From positions 3,844,001 to 3,908,000 of the forward strand of contig AP035880.1 of the NCBI GenBank assembly GCA_045866215.1: DNA of 64,000 nt, in the 5' to 3' direction. Positions 27,650 through 36,369 of this stretch are shown here, piece after piece (position 1 is the first letter of the stretch; every line of letters begins with the position of its first letter). Under the pieces are notes generated by a model. It was not told where the DNA came from, did not search any database, and saw only the letters and a list, made by a program, of their open reading frames with translations. The stretch is from Croceivirga sp009797885 (GTDB lineage: Bacteria; Bacteroidota; Bacteroidia; Flavobacteriales; Flavobacteriaceae). The translations under genes were made by a program, and so were the position numbers.

Positions 27650-28555
27650 TTATTGGTGTCTTGAACGGGGATGAAACGCTTTTAACGCATCCGCCAAATG
27701 TGTTCTATTTACATGAACATAAATTTCCGTTGTGGTAATGCTTTCGTGTCCCAACATTTGTTGAATGGCACGTAAATCCGCACCGTTTTCCAATAAATGT
27801 GTTGCAAAGGAATGTCGAAAAGTATGGGGGCCAACATTTTTCTTCAAACCTGTTGCCTTTGCCAAGTCCTTGATCATGGCGAAAATCATGGCCCTGGTCA
27901 GTTTTTTGCCCCTGCGGTTTAAAAAGAGGATGTCTTCATAACCCGGTTCAATATTTTGATGGATACGGACGTGTTTTTTATACAGTTCAATATATTTTTT
28001 ATTGATAGGACTAATGGGCACAAAACGTTGTTTGTTGCCCTTTCCGGTTACCAGAATAATATCTTCATCAAAATAAAGATCGGACAGTTTTAGGTTGACC
28101 AGTTCAGAGACCCTTAGTCCGCAACCGTATAAAGTTTCCAAAATGGCCCTATTGCGTTCCCCTTGGGGTTTGCTTAAATCAATTCCCGAAATAAGTGTAT
28201 TGATTTCCTCCAAAGAAAGGGTTTCTGGAAGTTTTCTGCCAATTTTAGGGGTCTCCATCAAATCCATGGGATTATCCTTTCGATAATCTTCAAAGACCAA
28301 ATAGTTGAAAAGCCCTTTTAGTCCGGATATCAATCTTGCCTGGGAACGTGGATTTATGGTTTTGGCTGCCTCATAAATAAACCTTTGTACTTCCTCATTC
28401 CCAATGTTAAGGGGTCCGGAGTTGATTTGATGTTCCTCTAAAAAGGCCATCAACTTTTTGATATCCAGGGAATAATTGGTTATGGAATTGCTGGACAATC
28501 CCCTTTCTATCTTTAAATAGTGCTGGTAATCCTGTAAGGCCTGTTTCCAAGTCAT
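27650..28555 (-). CDS. xerD: Tyrosine recombinase XerD
   Basis: Site-specific recombinase that resolves chromosome dimers at dif, with XerC-like partners or alone. The 301-residue length is typical. The N-terminal SAM-like DNA-binding domain spans residues 1-90. The catalytic domain shows the Arg in LYGCGLRVSEL (about 170), the HxxR box in HTFRHSFATHLLENGAD and the nucleophile Tyr in HESITTTEIYVHV. It is not adjacent to an integron, phage or transposon signature, so it is the housekeeping recombinase and not a mobile-element integrase. Confidence 0.93.
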   Translation of the reverse strand: MTWKQALQDYQHYLKIERGLSSNSITNYSLDIKKLMAFLEEHQINSGPLNIGNEEVQRFIYEAAKTINPRSQARLISGLKGLFNYLVFEDYRKDNPMDLMETPKIGRKLPETLSLEEINTLISGIDLSKPQGERNRAILETLYGCGLRVSELVNLKLSDLYFDEDIILVTGKGNKQRFVPISPINKKYIELYKKHVRIHQNIEPGYEDILFLNRRGKKLTRAMIFAMIKDLAKATGLKKNVGPHTFRHSFATHLLENGADLRAIQQMLGHESITTTEIYVHVNRTHLADALKAFHPRSRHQ

Positions 28556-28657
28556 GTGTTAAAAATAACGCAACTTTTCAATACGGAATTCCACTAAAAA
28601 CCAAAACTAAACGTTAAGTTTTAGCGTTAAGACGTATATACTTCAACCAAACAACTT

Positions 28658-29176
28658 ATGAAAAAGTACATTTTTTTAGTGCTGTTCTTGGGCATTGTTT
28701 ACCAGATGAACTCACAATATGTAGATCGTTCGTTTTTTAAGGCAGGCTTTCATGCAGGGTTTGCCGTTGGGGATGCATCGGATTTTGCCAACATCGGTGC
28801 CGGTTTGGATCTATACCAGCACTGGGGTGTTTCCAAGAAGTTTGATCTGGGGTTGGCGTCCGGTCTTATGTATTACTTTGGGTTGGATTCCACTATTGAT
28901 ATTGGACCGGAAGCGATTACCATTAGGGGGGAAGACACCATTTATCTCCCAGCGGGGGCATTGATCCGTTTTTATCCCACCAGGGGCTTCAATTTGGGTG
29001 CCGATGTGGGTTATGCCCTGGGTTTAAACTCTTTTTCGGATTCAGGTCTTTATTTCAGGCCAACACTTGCCATCAACCTGTCCAATACTTCAGCCTTAAA
29101 TTTCTCCTATTTTGGAGTTGAGGGCGACAACCTCAATTGGACGGCCTTAACCGCGGGTGTTCTATTTCAGTTCTGA
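28658..29176 (+). CDS. Small outer membrane beta-barrel protein
   Basis: A 172-residue protein with a signal peptide (YIFLVLFLGIVYQMNSQ) and alternating hydrophobic strands ending in an aromatic C-terminus (AGVLFQF), consistent with an eight-stranded OmpA-/OmpW-like barrel. Strand pairs such as GAGLDLYQHWGVSKKFDLGLASGLMYYFG are visible (quoted in pieces: GAGLDLYQHWG and GLASGLMYYFG). The function is unknown. A second barrel gene follows 154 bases later and is probably a distant paralogue. Confidence 0.8.
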   Translation: MKKYIFLVLFLGIVYQMNSQYVDRSFFKAGFHAGFAVGDASDFANIGAGLDLYQHWGVSKKFDLGLASGLMYYFGLDSTIDIGPEAITIRGEDTIYLPAGALIRFYPTRGFNLGADVGYALGLNSFSDSGLYFRPTLAINLSNTSALNFSYFGVEGDNLNWTALTAGVLFQF

Positions 29177-29297
29177 TTATTAAAAAGTCTCTAAATCAAA
29201 ATAAATTGATTTACAGTGGTTTACATGGATTTTTGTGGAATAATGGACAAATGTTGGGGTTTTACGGTTTTTCCCATTCCTGAAATAATAGCCTTTT

Positions 29298-29305
29298 TAT
29301 CTTTG
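29298..29305 (+). promoter_or_regulatory. -7 box for the second barrel gene
   Basis: TATCTTTG is a full match to TAnnTTTG and lies 25 bases before the start at 29331, so this gene can be transcribed separately from the barrel gene upstream. Confidence 0.55.
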
Positions 29306-29330
29306 ACACCAACAACTAAAGGACAATAAC

Positions 29331-29834
29331 ATGAAAAAATTATTTATTGCATTTGTATTCGCTATTGCCATCACTACCTCAGTAAGTGCTCAAGAAGGCC
29401 TTGCAGTTAAAGCCGGTCTAAACAATGTCACATTTGATATTGATACCGGAGGTTTTTTTGATGCCAGTGATAGTGAGCTTGGTTTCTTTATAGGTGGAGG
29501 ATATAATTTTGTTGCCAGTGAAACTTTTGATATTGAACCTTCGCTATTACTCAGTTTTGTCGATGACCTTACTTCGCTCTATATACCCATTATGGCCAAA
29601 TATAAAATTTCCGATGCGTTTAATGTTCAGGCAGGCCCCCAAATCAATTATCTGTTGGAAGATCTTCCTGATGGGGAATTAGGATTGGACTTGGCTTTTG
29701 GTGCCGGTTATCAAATAGATGACAATTGGTTTGTTGAAGCAAGGTATGGTTTTGAAATAAGTAGGGGAGGGGATTTTGGAGATGCCGTTAGTATCAACAC
29801 CTTAACACTTGGAGCGGGATACCGTTTTAATTAG
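29331..29834 (+). CDS. Outer membrane beta-barrel protein
   Basis: A 167-residue barrel with a signal peptide (FVFAIAITTSVSAQ), the opening strand GLAVKAGLNNVTFD and the terminal strand TLGAGYRF, which ends in Phe plus one residue (Asn). This is the pattern of the outer-membrane beta-barrel (OMP_b-brl) families common in Bacteroidota. The substrate or partner is unknown. It has its own promoter box and ends at a strong terminator. Confidence 0.82.
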   Translation: MKKLFIAFVFAIAITTSVSAQEGLAVKAGLNNVTFDIDTGGFFDASDSELGFFIGGGYNFVASETFDIEPSLLLSFVDDLTSLYIPIMAKYKISDAFNVQAGPQINYLLEDLPDGELGLDLAFGAGYQIDDNWFVEARYGFEISRGGDFGDAVSINTLTLGAGYRFN

Positions 29835-29856
29835 CTATAGACTTTTACAAAATACA

Positions 29857-29877
29857 GGGGCTTTTGCCCCTTTTTTT
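29857..29877 (+). terminator. Rho-independent terminator after the barrel gene
   Basis: GGGGC, loop TTTT, GCCCC followed by seven T. It separates the barrel gene from aroQ, which starts 31 bases further on. Confidence 0.85.
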
Positions 29878-29907
29878 ATGCCCTAAAAATATGCTTATTT
29901 TTATTGC

Positions 29908-30324
29908 ATGAAACTAATGATCATCAATGGCCCCAATTTAAACCTTTTAGGGAAACGGGAACCGGAAGTCTATGGAAATCAAAACTTTGAAGACTATTTT
30001 TTGTCCCTAAAGTCCAAATACCCATCTGTTGAAATGGATTACTTTCAATCCAATATTGAAGGGGAATTGATAGACAAAATCCAAGAAGTGGGATTCACCT
30101 ATGATGGTATCATATTAAACGCCGCGGCGTACACCCATACCTCGGTCGGTATTGGTGATGCCATAAAAGCTATCGTAACTCCCGTGATAGAAGTTCATAT
30201 TTCCAATACCTATTCAAGGGAGGAATTTCGACATAAATCCTTTATATCCCCAGTAGCAAAGGGTGTTATTTTGGGCTTTGGATTACAAAGCTACGATTTG
30301 GCCATTCAAAGCTTTATGGATTGA
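29908..30324 (+). CDS. aroQ: 3-dehydroquinate dehydratase, type II
   Basis: Converts 3-dehydroquinate to 3-dehydroshikimate in the shikimate pathway. The 138-residue length fits the small dodecameric type II enzyme. The N-terminal MIINGPNLNLLGKREPEVYG carries the lid Arg and catalytic Tyr. NAAAYTHTSVGIGDAI, EVHISNTYSREEFRHKS and PVAKGVILGFG are the other active-site stretches. A -7-like box (TATTTTTA, 29896-29903) lies only four bases before the ATG, so the transcript probably has almost no leader. Confidence 0.95.
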   Translation: MKLMIINGPNLNLLGKREPEVYGNQNFEDYFLSLKSKYPSVEMDYFQSNIEGELIDKIQEVGFTYDGIILNAAAYTHTSVGIGDAIKAIVTPVIEVHISNTYSREEFRHKSFISPVAKGVILGFGLQSYDLAIQSFMD

Positions 30325-30402
30325 CATGCCCCACATCAACCATTTTTTGGCTTGGTTGCCTATATATATTAATAAGCCCTATTTACAGGTTGGTTAAAAC
30401 CA

Positions 30403-30684
30403 CTAACTGGCGTTTTTAAGATATTTCCTATCGGCATAAAAAGTCCCAAAGGGGAGGAGGGAGGCTACAAACAGTATCAGAAACCTTCTAAGTCCCCATT
30501 TTCGCTCCCAGCAAAAAACACCTGCCAGAACTATAAAAAGGATGAAAAGGATACCATGGGCCATCCCTACTATTTTATTGGGTTCACCAATTTCTGCCCA
30601 GTACTTTAAGGGCATGGTGAGGCCAAATATCAGCAAATAGGAAATTCCTTCCAGAATGGCTGTTAGACGAAACGCTTTTAGCAT
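30403..30684 (-). CDS. DUF3817 integral membrane protein
   Basis: A 93-residue protein with three membrane segments, including the typical EGISYLLIFGLTMPLKYWA and GMAHGILFILFIVLAGVF. This is the complete length of the DUF3817 family, whose function is unknown. The ATG overlaps the last base of the lpdA stop (TAATG), so it is translated with lpdA. Confidence 0.88.
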   Translation of the reverse strand: MLKAFRLTAILEGISYLLIFGLTMPLKYWAEIGEPNKIVGMAHGILFILFIVLAGVFCWERKWGLRRFLILFVASLLPFGTFYADRKYLKNAS

Positions 30685-32075
30685 TATAAATGGATTACCT
30701 CATCATACGCATCGGCGACTGCCTCCATAACCGCTTCACTCATGGTCGGGTGGGGGTGGACCGCCTTTAGTATTTCGTGCCCCGTGGTCTCCAATTTTCG
30801 GCCTACCACCGCTTCCGCAATCATATCGGTGACACCAGCACCGATCATATGGCATCCCAACCATTCCCCATATTTAGCATCGAAAATAACCTTGACAAAA
30901 CCATCTGCATTACCACTTGCTTTGGCTTTACCACTTGCGGAAAAAGGGAATTTTCCAACTTTTATGTCGTATCCGGCTTCCTTGGCCTTTTTCTCCGTAA
31001 ATCCAACGGAAGCTACCTCCGGCATACAATAGGTACAACCTGGGATGTTTCCATAATCCAGGGGTTCCACATGCATTCCGGCTATTTTTTCAACACAAAG
31101 AATACCTTCCGCAGAGGCAACATGCGCCAAGGCCGGTCCCTGGGTGACATCACCAATGGCATAATATCCGGGAATATTGGTCTGATAGTAGTCATTGACC
31201 AAAATTTTGTCGCGGTCAGTGGCTATTCCAACGTCTTCCAGGCCAATGTTTTCAATATTGGTTTTAATTCCAACAGCGGAGAGTACAATATCCGCTTCCA
31301 AAACTTCTTCCCCTTTGGATGTCTTGACCGTTGCTTTTACCCCTTCCCCAGAAGTGTCCACTTTGGTAACTTCTGCTGAGGTCTTGATTTTTACGCCCGC
31401 TTTTTTAAAGCTCCGTTCCAGTTGTTTGGAAACATCCTCATCTTCAATTGGAACAATGGTTGGCATATATTCCACAACGGTAACTTCCGTACCCATGGAA
31501 TTGTAGAAATACGCAAACTCAATACCAATGGCACCACTGCCCACTACAATCATTTTCTTGGGTTGCTTTTCCAAGGTCATGGCCTCACGGTAGCCAATTA
31601 CTTTTTTGCCATCCTGGGGTAGGGAAGGCAATTCCCTGCTTCGTGCACCCGTGGCAATAATAATATGATCGGCACTATATTCCGCTGGATCCCCATGTTC
31701 TCCTTTAACTATGACTTTTTTACCGGGTAGTACCTTGCCATAACCGTTAAGGACTTCGATCTTATTCTTTTTCATCAAGAATTGTACACCTTTGCTCATG
31801 CCATCAGCTACATTTCGGCTACGTTGGACCACTTTGTCAAAGTCATGTTCCACTTTTTTTGCACTTAGCCCGTAATCTTCTGCATGTTTTAGGTATTCAA
31901 ATACCTGGGCCGATTTTAACAAGGCCTTGGTGGGAATACATCCCCAGTTTAGGCATACACCACCTAAGCTTTCTTTTTCAACTATCGCAGTTTTAAGACC
32001 TAACTGCGAAGCTCTAATAGCGGTAACATAACCTCCAGGGCCGCTACCCAAAACGATGACATCAAAATGGCTCAT
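30684..32075 (-). CDS. lpdA: Dihydrolipoyl dehydrogenase (E3)
   Basis: Reoxidises dihydrolipoamide in the pyruvate and 2-oxoglutarate dehydrogenase complexes with NAD+. The 463-residue length is typical. FAD motif VLGSGPGGYVTAIRA at the N-terminus, redox-active disulfide in GGVCLNWGCIPTKALL near residue 40, NAD motif VVGSGAIGIEFAYFY near 177 and the C-terminal dimer-interface motif HPHPTMSEAVMEA with the catalytic His and Glu. The E2 and E1 genes are not in this window. DUF3817 follows in an overlapping arrangement. Confidence 0.96.
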   Translation of the reverse strand: MSHFDVIVLGSGPGGYVTAIRASQLGLKTAIVEKESLGGVCLNWGCIPTKALLKSAQVFEYLKHAEDYGLSAKKVEHDFDKVVQRSRNVADGMSKGVQFLMKKNKIEVLNGYGKVLPGKKVIVKGEHGDPAEYSADHIIIATGARSRELPSLPQDGKKVIGYREAMTLEKQPKKMIVVGSGAIGIEFAYFYNSMGTEVTVVEYMPTIVPIEDEDVSKQLERSFKKAGVKIKTSAEVTKVDTSGEGVKATVKTSKGEEVLEADIVLSAVGIKTNIENIGLEDVGIATDRDKILVNDYYQTNIPGYYAIGDVTQGPALAHVASAEGILCVEKIAGMHVEPLDYGNIPGCTYCMPEVASVGFTEKKAKEAGYDIKVGKFPFSASGKAKASGNADGFVKVIFDAKYGEWLGCHMIGAGVTDMIAEAVVGRKLETTGHEILKAVHPHPTMSEAVMEAVADAYDEVIHL

Positions 32076-32120
32076 GCGAATGTTTTTTTGATTAAAATGG
32101 AGTGCAAATTTAGTGAAGTG

Positions 32121-32654
32121 TCAGGAGTTTTCCCCAAACATTTTTTTATTGAAGATTTTGGATTGCCCTTTTGGTATGGATAGGGAGACCCAATCGTCTT
32201 TTTTTATCATCTTTCCAATAAACAAAAGTTGTCCCACGTGGGAGGCATAGTGGGCCAATTGCCGATTTATGGCCTGGGGGATGGAATGCTTTTCATTTCT
32301 TATTTGTATTGCAGTATCAAAGTTTTCGGGGGTAATGCTATTGAGGGCATTGAACAAGCATTGCCAACCTTTTTCCCACAAATCCAGCAGTTCTATTTTT
32401 GTTTGTGGGGGATGCTCAAATTCACTATCCCGGTCTCGCCATACCTTTTCCCCATCTTCCGTTAAAAAGTTGGTCCATCGGCTGAGCATATTTCCTGCAA
32501 GGTGGTTTACAATGACCGCAATGCTGTTATCATTTTCACTGGCGCTCCAAAACAATTCTTCTTCGGAAAGCTGTTCAAATGTTTTATCCCCATATCGTTT
32601 GTAACGGTGAAACTCAAATTTTGCACTTTCCAAATACGTAGTGGGGAAATCCAT
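32121..32654 (-). CDS. DinB-like protein, DUF1572
   Basis: A 177-residue four-helix-bundle protein of the DinB/DUF1572 superfamily. Metal-ligand His residues are expected in HLAGNMLSRW (about residue 51) and HYASHVGQLLFIGK (near 137), both of which are visible. Such proteins are putative metal-dependent enzymes; some act on bacillithiol or in DNA-damage responses, but the role here is unknown. The ATG overlaps the msrB stop (TAATG), so it is co-translated with the methionine sulfoxide reductase genes, which suggests a redox or thiol context. Confidence 0.82.
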   Translation of the reverse strand: MDFPTTYLESAKFEFHRYKRYGDKTFEQLSEEELFWSASENDNSIAVIVNHLAGNMLSRWTNFLTEDGEKVWRDRDSEFEHPPQTKIELLDLWEKGWQCLFNALNSITPENFDTAIQIRNEKHSIPQAINRQLAHYASHVGQLLFIGKMIKKDDWVSLSIPKGQSKIFNKKMFGENS

Positions 32655-33058
32655 TATTCCTCTTTTGGTTCAAAACCAATACTGACCGAATTGATGCAAT
32701 ACCGTTGTCCTGTAGTTTCCCTGGGCCCATCATTAAAGACATGCCCCAAATGGCTGCCACAATTGGCGCAAAGGGTTTCGGTGCGGATCATGCCATGGGA
32801 AGTATCCCGTACATATTCAATGGCACCTTCTACTGCTCGGTCAAAAGATGGCCAACCACATCCGCTTTCAAATTTGTTTTCACTTTCAAAGAGTTTGGCA
32901 TTGCACGCTTTGCAGTGATAGACCCCATTTTTAAAGTGGAGGTTATATGCACCGGTAAAAGGGCGTTCAGTACCCTTTTGGCGCAAAACATAGTATTCCT
33001 CGGGTGAAAGCTCTTGTTTCCACTCCTCTTCCGTCTTTTCTGTACCGTATTTTCCCAT
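32654..33058 (-). CDS. msrB: Peptide methionine (R)-sulfoxide reductase, cytosolic
   Basis: Reduces methionine-R-sulfoxide in proteins. The 134-residue protein has no signal peptide. The two zinc-binding CxxC pairs are CKAC and CANC, and the catalytic Cys is in RYCINSVSIGF near the C-terminus. SGCGWPSFD is the substrate-binding motif. It starts eight bases after another msrB gene, and the DUF1572 gene overlaps its end, so the three form one operon. Confidence 0.95.
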   Translation of the reverse strand: MGKYGTEKTEEEWKQELSPEEYYVLRQKGTERPFTGAYNLHFKNGVYHCKACNAKLFESENKFESGCGWPSFDRAVEGAIEYVRDTSHGMIRTETLCANCGSHLGHVFNDGPRETTGQRYCINSVSIGFEPKEE

Positions 33059-33066
33059 TCTTTGTT

Positions 33067-33564
33067 TTATTTTTCCTCGGGGACAAAATTAAGGGCAACA
33101 CCGTTAATGCAGTGACGTTTTCCAGTGGGCTCGGGCCCATCATTAAAAACGTGTCCCAAATGGCCTCCACAAGTAGCACAATGTTCCTCGGTTCTAGGGT
33201 AACCTATTTTGTAGTCTACATCATAAGCAACATTGCCTTCTATTTCCTGATAAAAACTGGGCCACCCCGTTCCGGAGTCAAATTTATGTTCGCTTTTAAA
33301 TACTGGTGTCCCACAGCCTGCACAGACATAGGTCCCTTTTTCCTTGGTATTCAATAAGTCGCTGGTAAAGGCATGTTCGGTGGCGGCCTTTCTCAGGACA
33401 TAATATTCCATGTCCGTTAGTTCGGCTCTCCATTCCGCATCCGATTTTGTAATCGGATATTCAATTTCTTTTTCGGCTTTTGCCATTTCTTTCTTTTCCT
33501 TCTGGGGAATACCCATACAGGAACTGAACAGCAATAGCAATAGCACGGCAATATTTTTTCCCAT
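33067..33564 (-). CDS. msrB: Peptide methionine (R)-sulfoxide reductase, lipoprotein
   Basis: A 165-residue second MsrB with an N-terminal lipoprotein signal (VLLLLLFSSC) and a Lys/Glu-rich linker, so it likely acts in the periplasm or on the membrane. Zinc CxxC pairs CAGC and CATC and the catalytic Cys in RHCINGVALNF are present. SGTGWPSF replaces the SGCGWPSF of the cytosolic form; the absent Cys is a possible resolving cysteine, so the recycling partner may differ. It lies eight bases upstream of the cytosolic msrB gene. Confidence 0.94.
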   Translation of the reverse strand: MGKNIAVLLLLLFSSCMGIPQKEKKEMAKAEKEIEYPITKSDAEWRAELTDMEYYVLRKAATEHAFTSDLLNTKEKGTYVCAGCGTPVFKSEHKFDSGTGWPSFYQEIEGNVAYDVDYKIGYPRTEEHCATCGGHLGHVFNDGPEPTGKRHCINGVALNFVPEEK

Positions 33565-33635
33565 CCTCTTTTATGTCTTGGACGGAAGTTCCGCCCAAGC
33601 CTTTCAAATTTACTTAAGTTTATACCAAAAAGAAA

Positions 33636-33657
33636 GCCCACCGTAGCTGCGGTGGGC
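33636..33657 (-). terminator. Rho-independent terminator after the collagen-like gene
   Basis: GCCCACCG and CGGTGGGC form an 8-bp GC-rich stem with the loop TAGCTG, followed on the minus strand by TTTCTTTTT. It lies 18 bases after the stop codon of the collagen-like lipoprotein gene. Confidence 0.8.
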
Positions 33658-33675
33658 CAATAGTGAGCGTATTTC

Positions 33676-34206
33676 CTATTGGAAAATGATATCAGTTTCG
33701 CTAATATTCATTTGCTTCATTAAACTTATAATGTCCATCTCCCCATTCACATTAAATTCGGCAACCAAATCCCCTGGGATAATGGCAACCCTGGTCACTA
33801 TGTTATCGGTAAACTCCACACCCAGGTCACTTAGGTCATTGTCACCAATAATCTGAAATTGGACACTGTCCGCATCATGGTCAAAGACATATTGAAATTC
33901 CCCAAACTCATCAAAGAAACTGGCTGGCAGGGAAGTAAAAAGATTTTCGTCCAAAGAGACATAGGCCAAAAAGACATCACCACCAGAGGTATTTCCAAAT
34001 GAAAGGACTTCACTGGACCATAAGTTGTTGTCAACATCGTAGGCAAAAGTTACGGCCTGCTCAAAAACGCTGGCACGTTCTGCATCCGCACCATCCGCAC
34101 CATTGGCACCGTTAACGCCGTCACGCCCAGGAGGTCCCTGGGGTCCTTCGCAGCCCAAAGCAATGGCCACTACCACTATTCCCAAAAGTATCTTGACTTT
34201 TTTCAT
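33676..34206 (-). CDS. Collagen-like lipoprotein of unknown function
   Basis: A 176-residue lipoprotein: signal ending at LGC (IVVVAIALGC), then seven Gly-X-Y triplets (starting GPQGPPGRDGVNGANG, residues about 21-41) and a C-terminal globular domain of about 130 residues rich in beta strands and acidic residues. Short collagen-like segments can trimerise and project a domain from the surface. I recognise the general architecture from Bacteroidota but not a function. It is monocistronic, with its own terminator. Confidence 0.72.
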   Translation of the reverse strand: MKKVKILLGIVVVAIALGCEGPQGPPGRDGVNGANGADGADAERASVFEQAVTFAYDVDNNLWSSEVLSFGNTSGGDVFLAYVSLDENLFTSLPASFFDEFGEFQYVFDHDADSVQFQIIGDNDLSDLGVEFTDNIVTRVAIIPGDLVAEFNVNGEMDIISLMKQMNISETDIIFQ

Positions 34207-34330
34207 AAAAACTGATTTTTCCGATTTGATTTCTTGCTTGTAATTTAACGTTTTTACTTAAATCAAAAAGCGTTCCAAAAATTTAGGCCAAGGTTTCAAC
34301 CTAGGATTATATTCCTACAAAAAAGATGAG

Positions 34331-34338
34331 TAATATTG
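34331..34338 (+). promoter_or_regulatory. -7-like box before glgB
   Basis: TAATATTG matches TAnnTTTG except at one position and lies 22 bases before the glgB start. No clear -33 element is seen. Confidence 0.3.
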
Positions 34339-34360
34339 CAACTCACAATACAACTAAGTC

Positions 34361-36256
34361 ATGGCCAACGTTATCGTACATAGTCTTTTTACCGAGTTTG
34401 ACATTAACCTTTTTAAGGCGGGAAAACATTTTAGGCTTTACCAAAAATTAGGCTCCCACCTGGTAGAGGTCAATGGGGAAAAAGGGGTGTATTTTGCGGT
34501 GTGGGCCCCTTCGGCCAAATCCGTTTCCGTTATTGGTGATTTTAACCATTGGGAGGAGGGAACGCATGAGTTGAACGTAAGATGGGACTCCAGTGGGATT
34601 TGGGAGGGCTTTATTCCCGGAATTCAAAAAGGGGAACACTACAAATACAAAATTACCTCCAATAACCATGATTTTAAGACCGAAAAGGCAGATCCGTTTG
34701 CCAGGTATTGTGAGCAACCTCCCAAGACGGCCTCAATAGTTTGGGATGCTCCCTACGGTTGGAAAGATGCCAATTGGATGGAGAACAGGGAAAAACACAA
34801 TGGTTTGGATAGGCCCTATTCCGTTTATGAGGTTCATTTGGCATCCTGGAAAAAGAAAAATGGTTGGGAATCCCTTTCCTACGTTGAAGCTTCGGAGGAA
34901 TTGGTGAATTACGTGAAGGAAATGGGTTTTACCCATGTGGAGTTCATGCCCATCATGGAATATCCGTTTGACCCATCTTGGGGCTATCAATTGACGGGAT
35001 ATTTTGCGCCTACATCACGTTTTGGCAAGCCCGAGGATTTTAAACTATTGGTGGACAAATTCCATCAAGCGGGAATAGGGGTAATCCTGGACTGGGTACC
35101 TTCCCACTTTCCCGAAGATGCACACGGTTTGGGCTATTTTGATGGCTCCCACCTCTATGAACATCCGGATAGACGTAAGGGATACCATCCCGACTGGAAG
35201 AGTTTGATCTTCAATTATGGCCGTAACGAGGTCCGCGCATTTTTGATAAGTAATGCCATTTTTTGGTTGGAGGAGTACCACGCAGATGGTTTACGCGTGG
35301 ATGCAGTGGCTTCCATGTTGTATTTGGACTATTCCCGTGAGGAAGGGGAATGGGAACCAAACATGTACGGTAATAACGAAAATCTGGAGGCGATGTCCTT
35401 TATACGGGAGATGAACCAGGAAGTATATGCCAGTTTTAAAGGGGTCCAGACCATTGCCGAAGAATCCACGGCGTTTAACGGTGTTTCCAAGCCCGTCCAT
35501 TTTGGAGGTCTGGGATTTGGTATGAAATGGATGATGGGATGGATGCACGATACCCTGGAATATTTCAAGAAGGAACCCATTTACAGGAAACACCACCAAA
35601 ACGATCTTACGTTTAGCATGACCTATGCATTCACCGAAAATTTTATGCTCCCTTTTTCCCATGATGAAGTGGTGTACGGCAAAAACTCCCTTATTTATCG
35701 GATGCCAGGGGATGAATGGCAGCGATTTGCAAACCTAAGGTTGCTTTTTGGCTATATGTTCACCCATCCAGGTGCCAATCTCATCTTTATGGGAGGTGAG
35801 TTTGGGCAGACCTCTGAATGGAATTTTCTGGAAAGCTTGGATTGGCACTTGTTGGAGTACGATTTTCACCAGGGAATCAAAAAAGTGATCCAGGACCTGA
35901 ATAAAATCTACAAGGGACAACCCGCTTTGTATGAGAAACAGTTCAGTCCCGAGGGATTTGAGTGGATTGAGTGGAACGATGCCGAAAACTCTGTGATGAC
36001 CTACATCAGAAAAGGACATGATACGGCAAACGATTTGGTCATCATCGGTAATTTTACCCCGGTTCCAAGGGAAAAATACCGGGTTGGAGTTCCAAAAGGG
36101 AAACAACTCAAACTACTTTTTAACAGTGATGACAGCAAATATGGTGGAAGCGGCACTGGCAAAAAGACAGTTAAGCCATCAAATACACCCTGGAACGGAA
36201 GGGAAAATTCAATTGAAGTAAACCTACCCCCCCTGGGATTGCTAATTTATAAGTAA
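34361..36256 (+). CDS. glgB: 1,4-alpha-glucan branching enzyme
   Basis: Transfers alpha-1,4 glucan segments to 6-OH positions, making alpha-1,6 branches of glycogen. 631 residues: N-terminal CBM48-like domain (YFAVWAPSAKSVSVIGDFN near residue 45), GH13 barrel with the nucleophile Asp near 314 in DGLRVDAVASMLYLDY and the acid Glu near 367 in TIAEES, FSHDEVVYGK near 433, and a C-terminal all-beta domain. It is followed after 113 bases by a GH31 alpha-glucosidase. No glgA, glgC or glgP lies nearby. Confidence 0.95.
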   Translation: MANVIVHSLFTEFDINLFKAGKHFRLYQKLGSHLVEVNGEKGVYFAVWAPSAKSVSVIGDFNHWEEGTHELNVRWDSSGIWEGFIPGIQKGEHYKYKITSNNHDFKTEKADPFARYCEQPPKTASIVWDAPYGWKDANWMENREKHNGLDRPYSVYEVHLASWKKKNGWESLSYVEASEELVNYVKEMGFTHVEFMPIMEYPFDPSWGYQLTGYFAPTSRFGKPEDFKLLVDKFHQAGIGVILDWVPSHFPEDAHGLGYFDGSHLYEHPDRRKGYHPDWKSLIFNYGRNEVRAFLISNAIFWLEEYHADGLRVDAVASMLYLDYSREEGEWEPNMYGNNENLEAMSFIREMNQEVYASFKGVQTIAEESTAFNGVSKPVHFGGLGFGMKWMMGWMHDTLEYFKKEPIYRKHHQNDLTFSMTYAFTENFMLPFSHDEVVYGKNSLIYRMPGDEWQRFANLRLLFGYMFTHPGANLIFMGGEFGQTSEWNFLESLDWHLLEYDFHQGIKKVIQDLNKIYKGQPALYEKQFSPEGFEWIEWNDAENSVMTYIRKGHDTANDLVIIGNFTPVPREKYRVGVPKGKQLKLLFNSDDSKYGGSGTGKKTVKPSNTPWNGRENSIEVNLPPLGLLIYK

Positions 36257-36369
36257 AAGACCACAACTATAACCTTGTAGTAGGGCATTTGTTCAAAAGT
36301 ACTTTTCCCAATGGCCCCTAATGTCGGGTTAAAGTGCTTTTTTTGTTAGTCTTTTAAATCATTTTCAAT

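Noticed and set aside
27650..28555. Integrase of a mobile element
   Set aside because: The protein fits XerD in length and motifs, with no attachment-site duplication, tRNA target or phage genes nearby.
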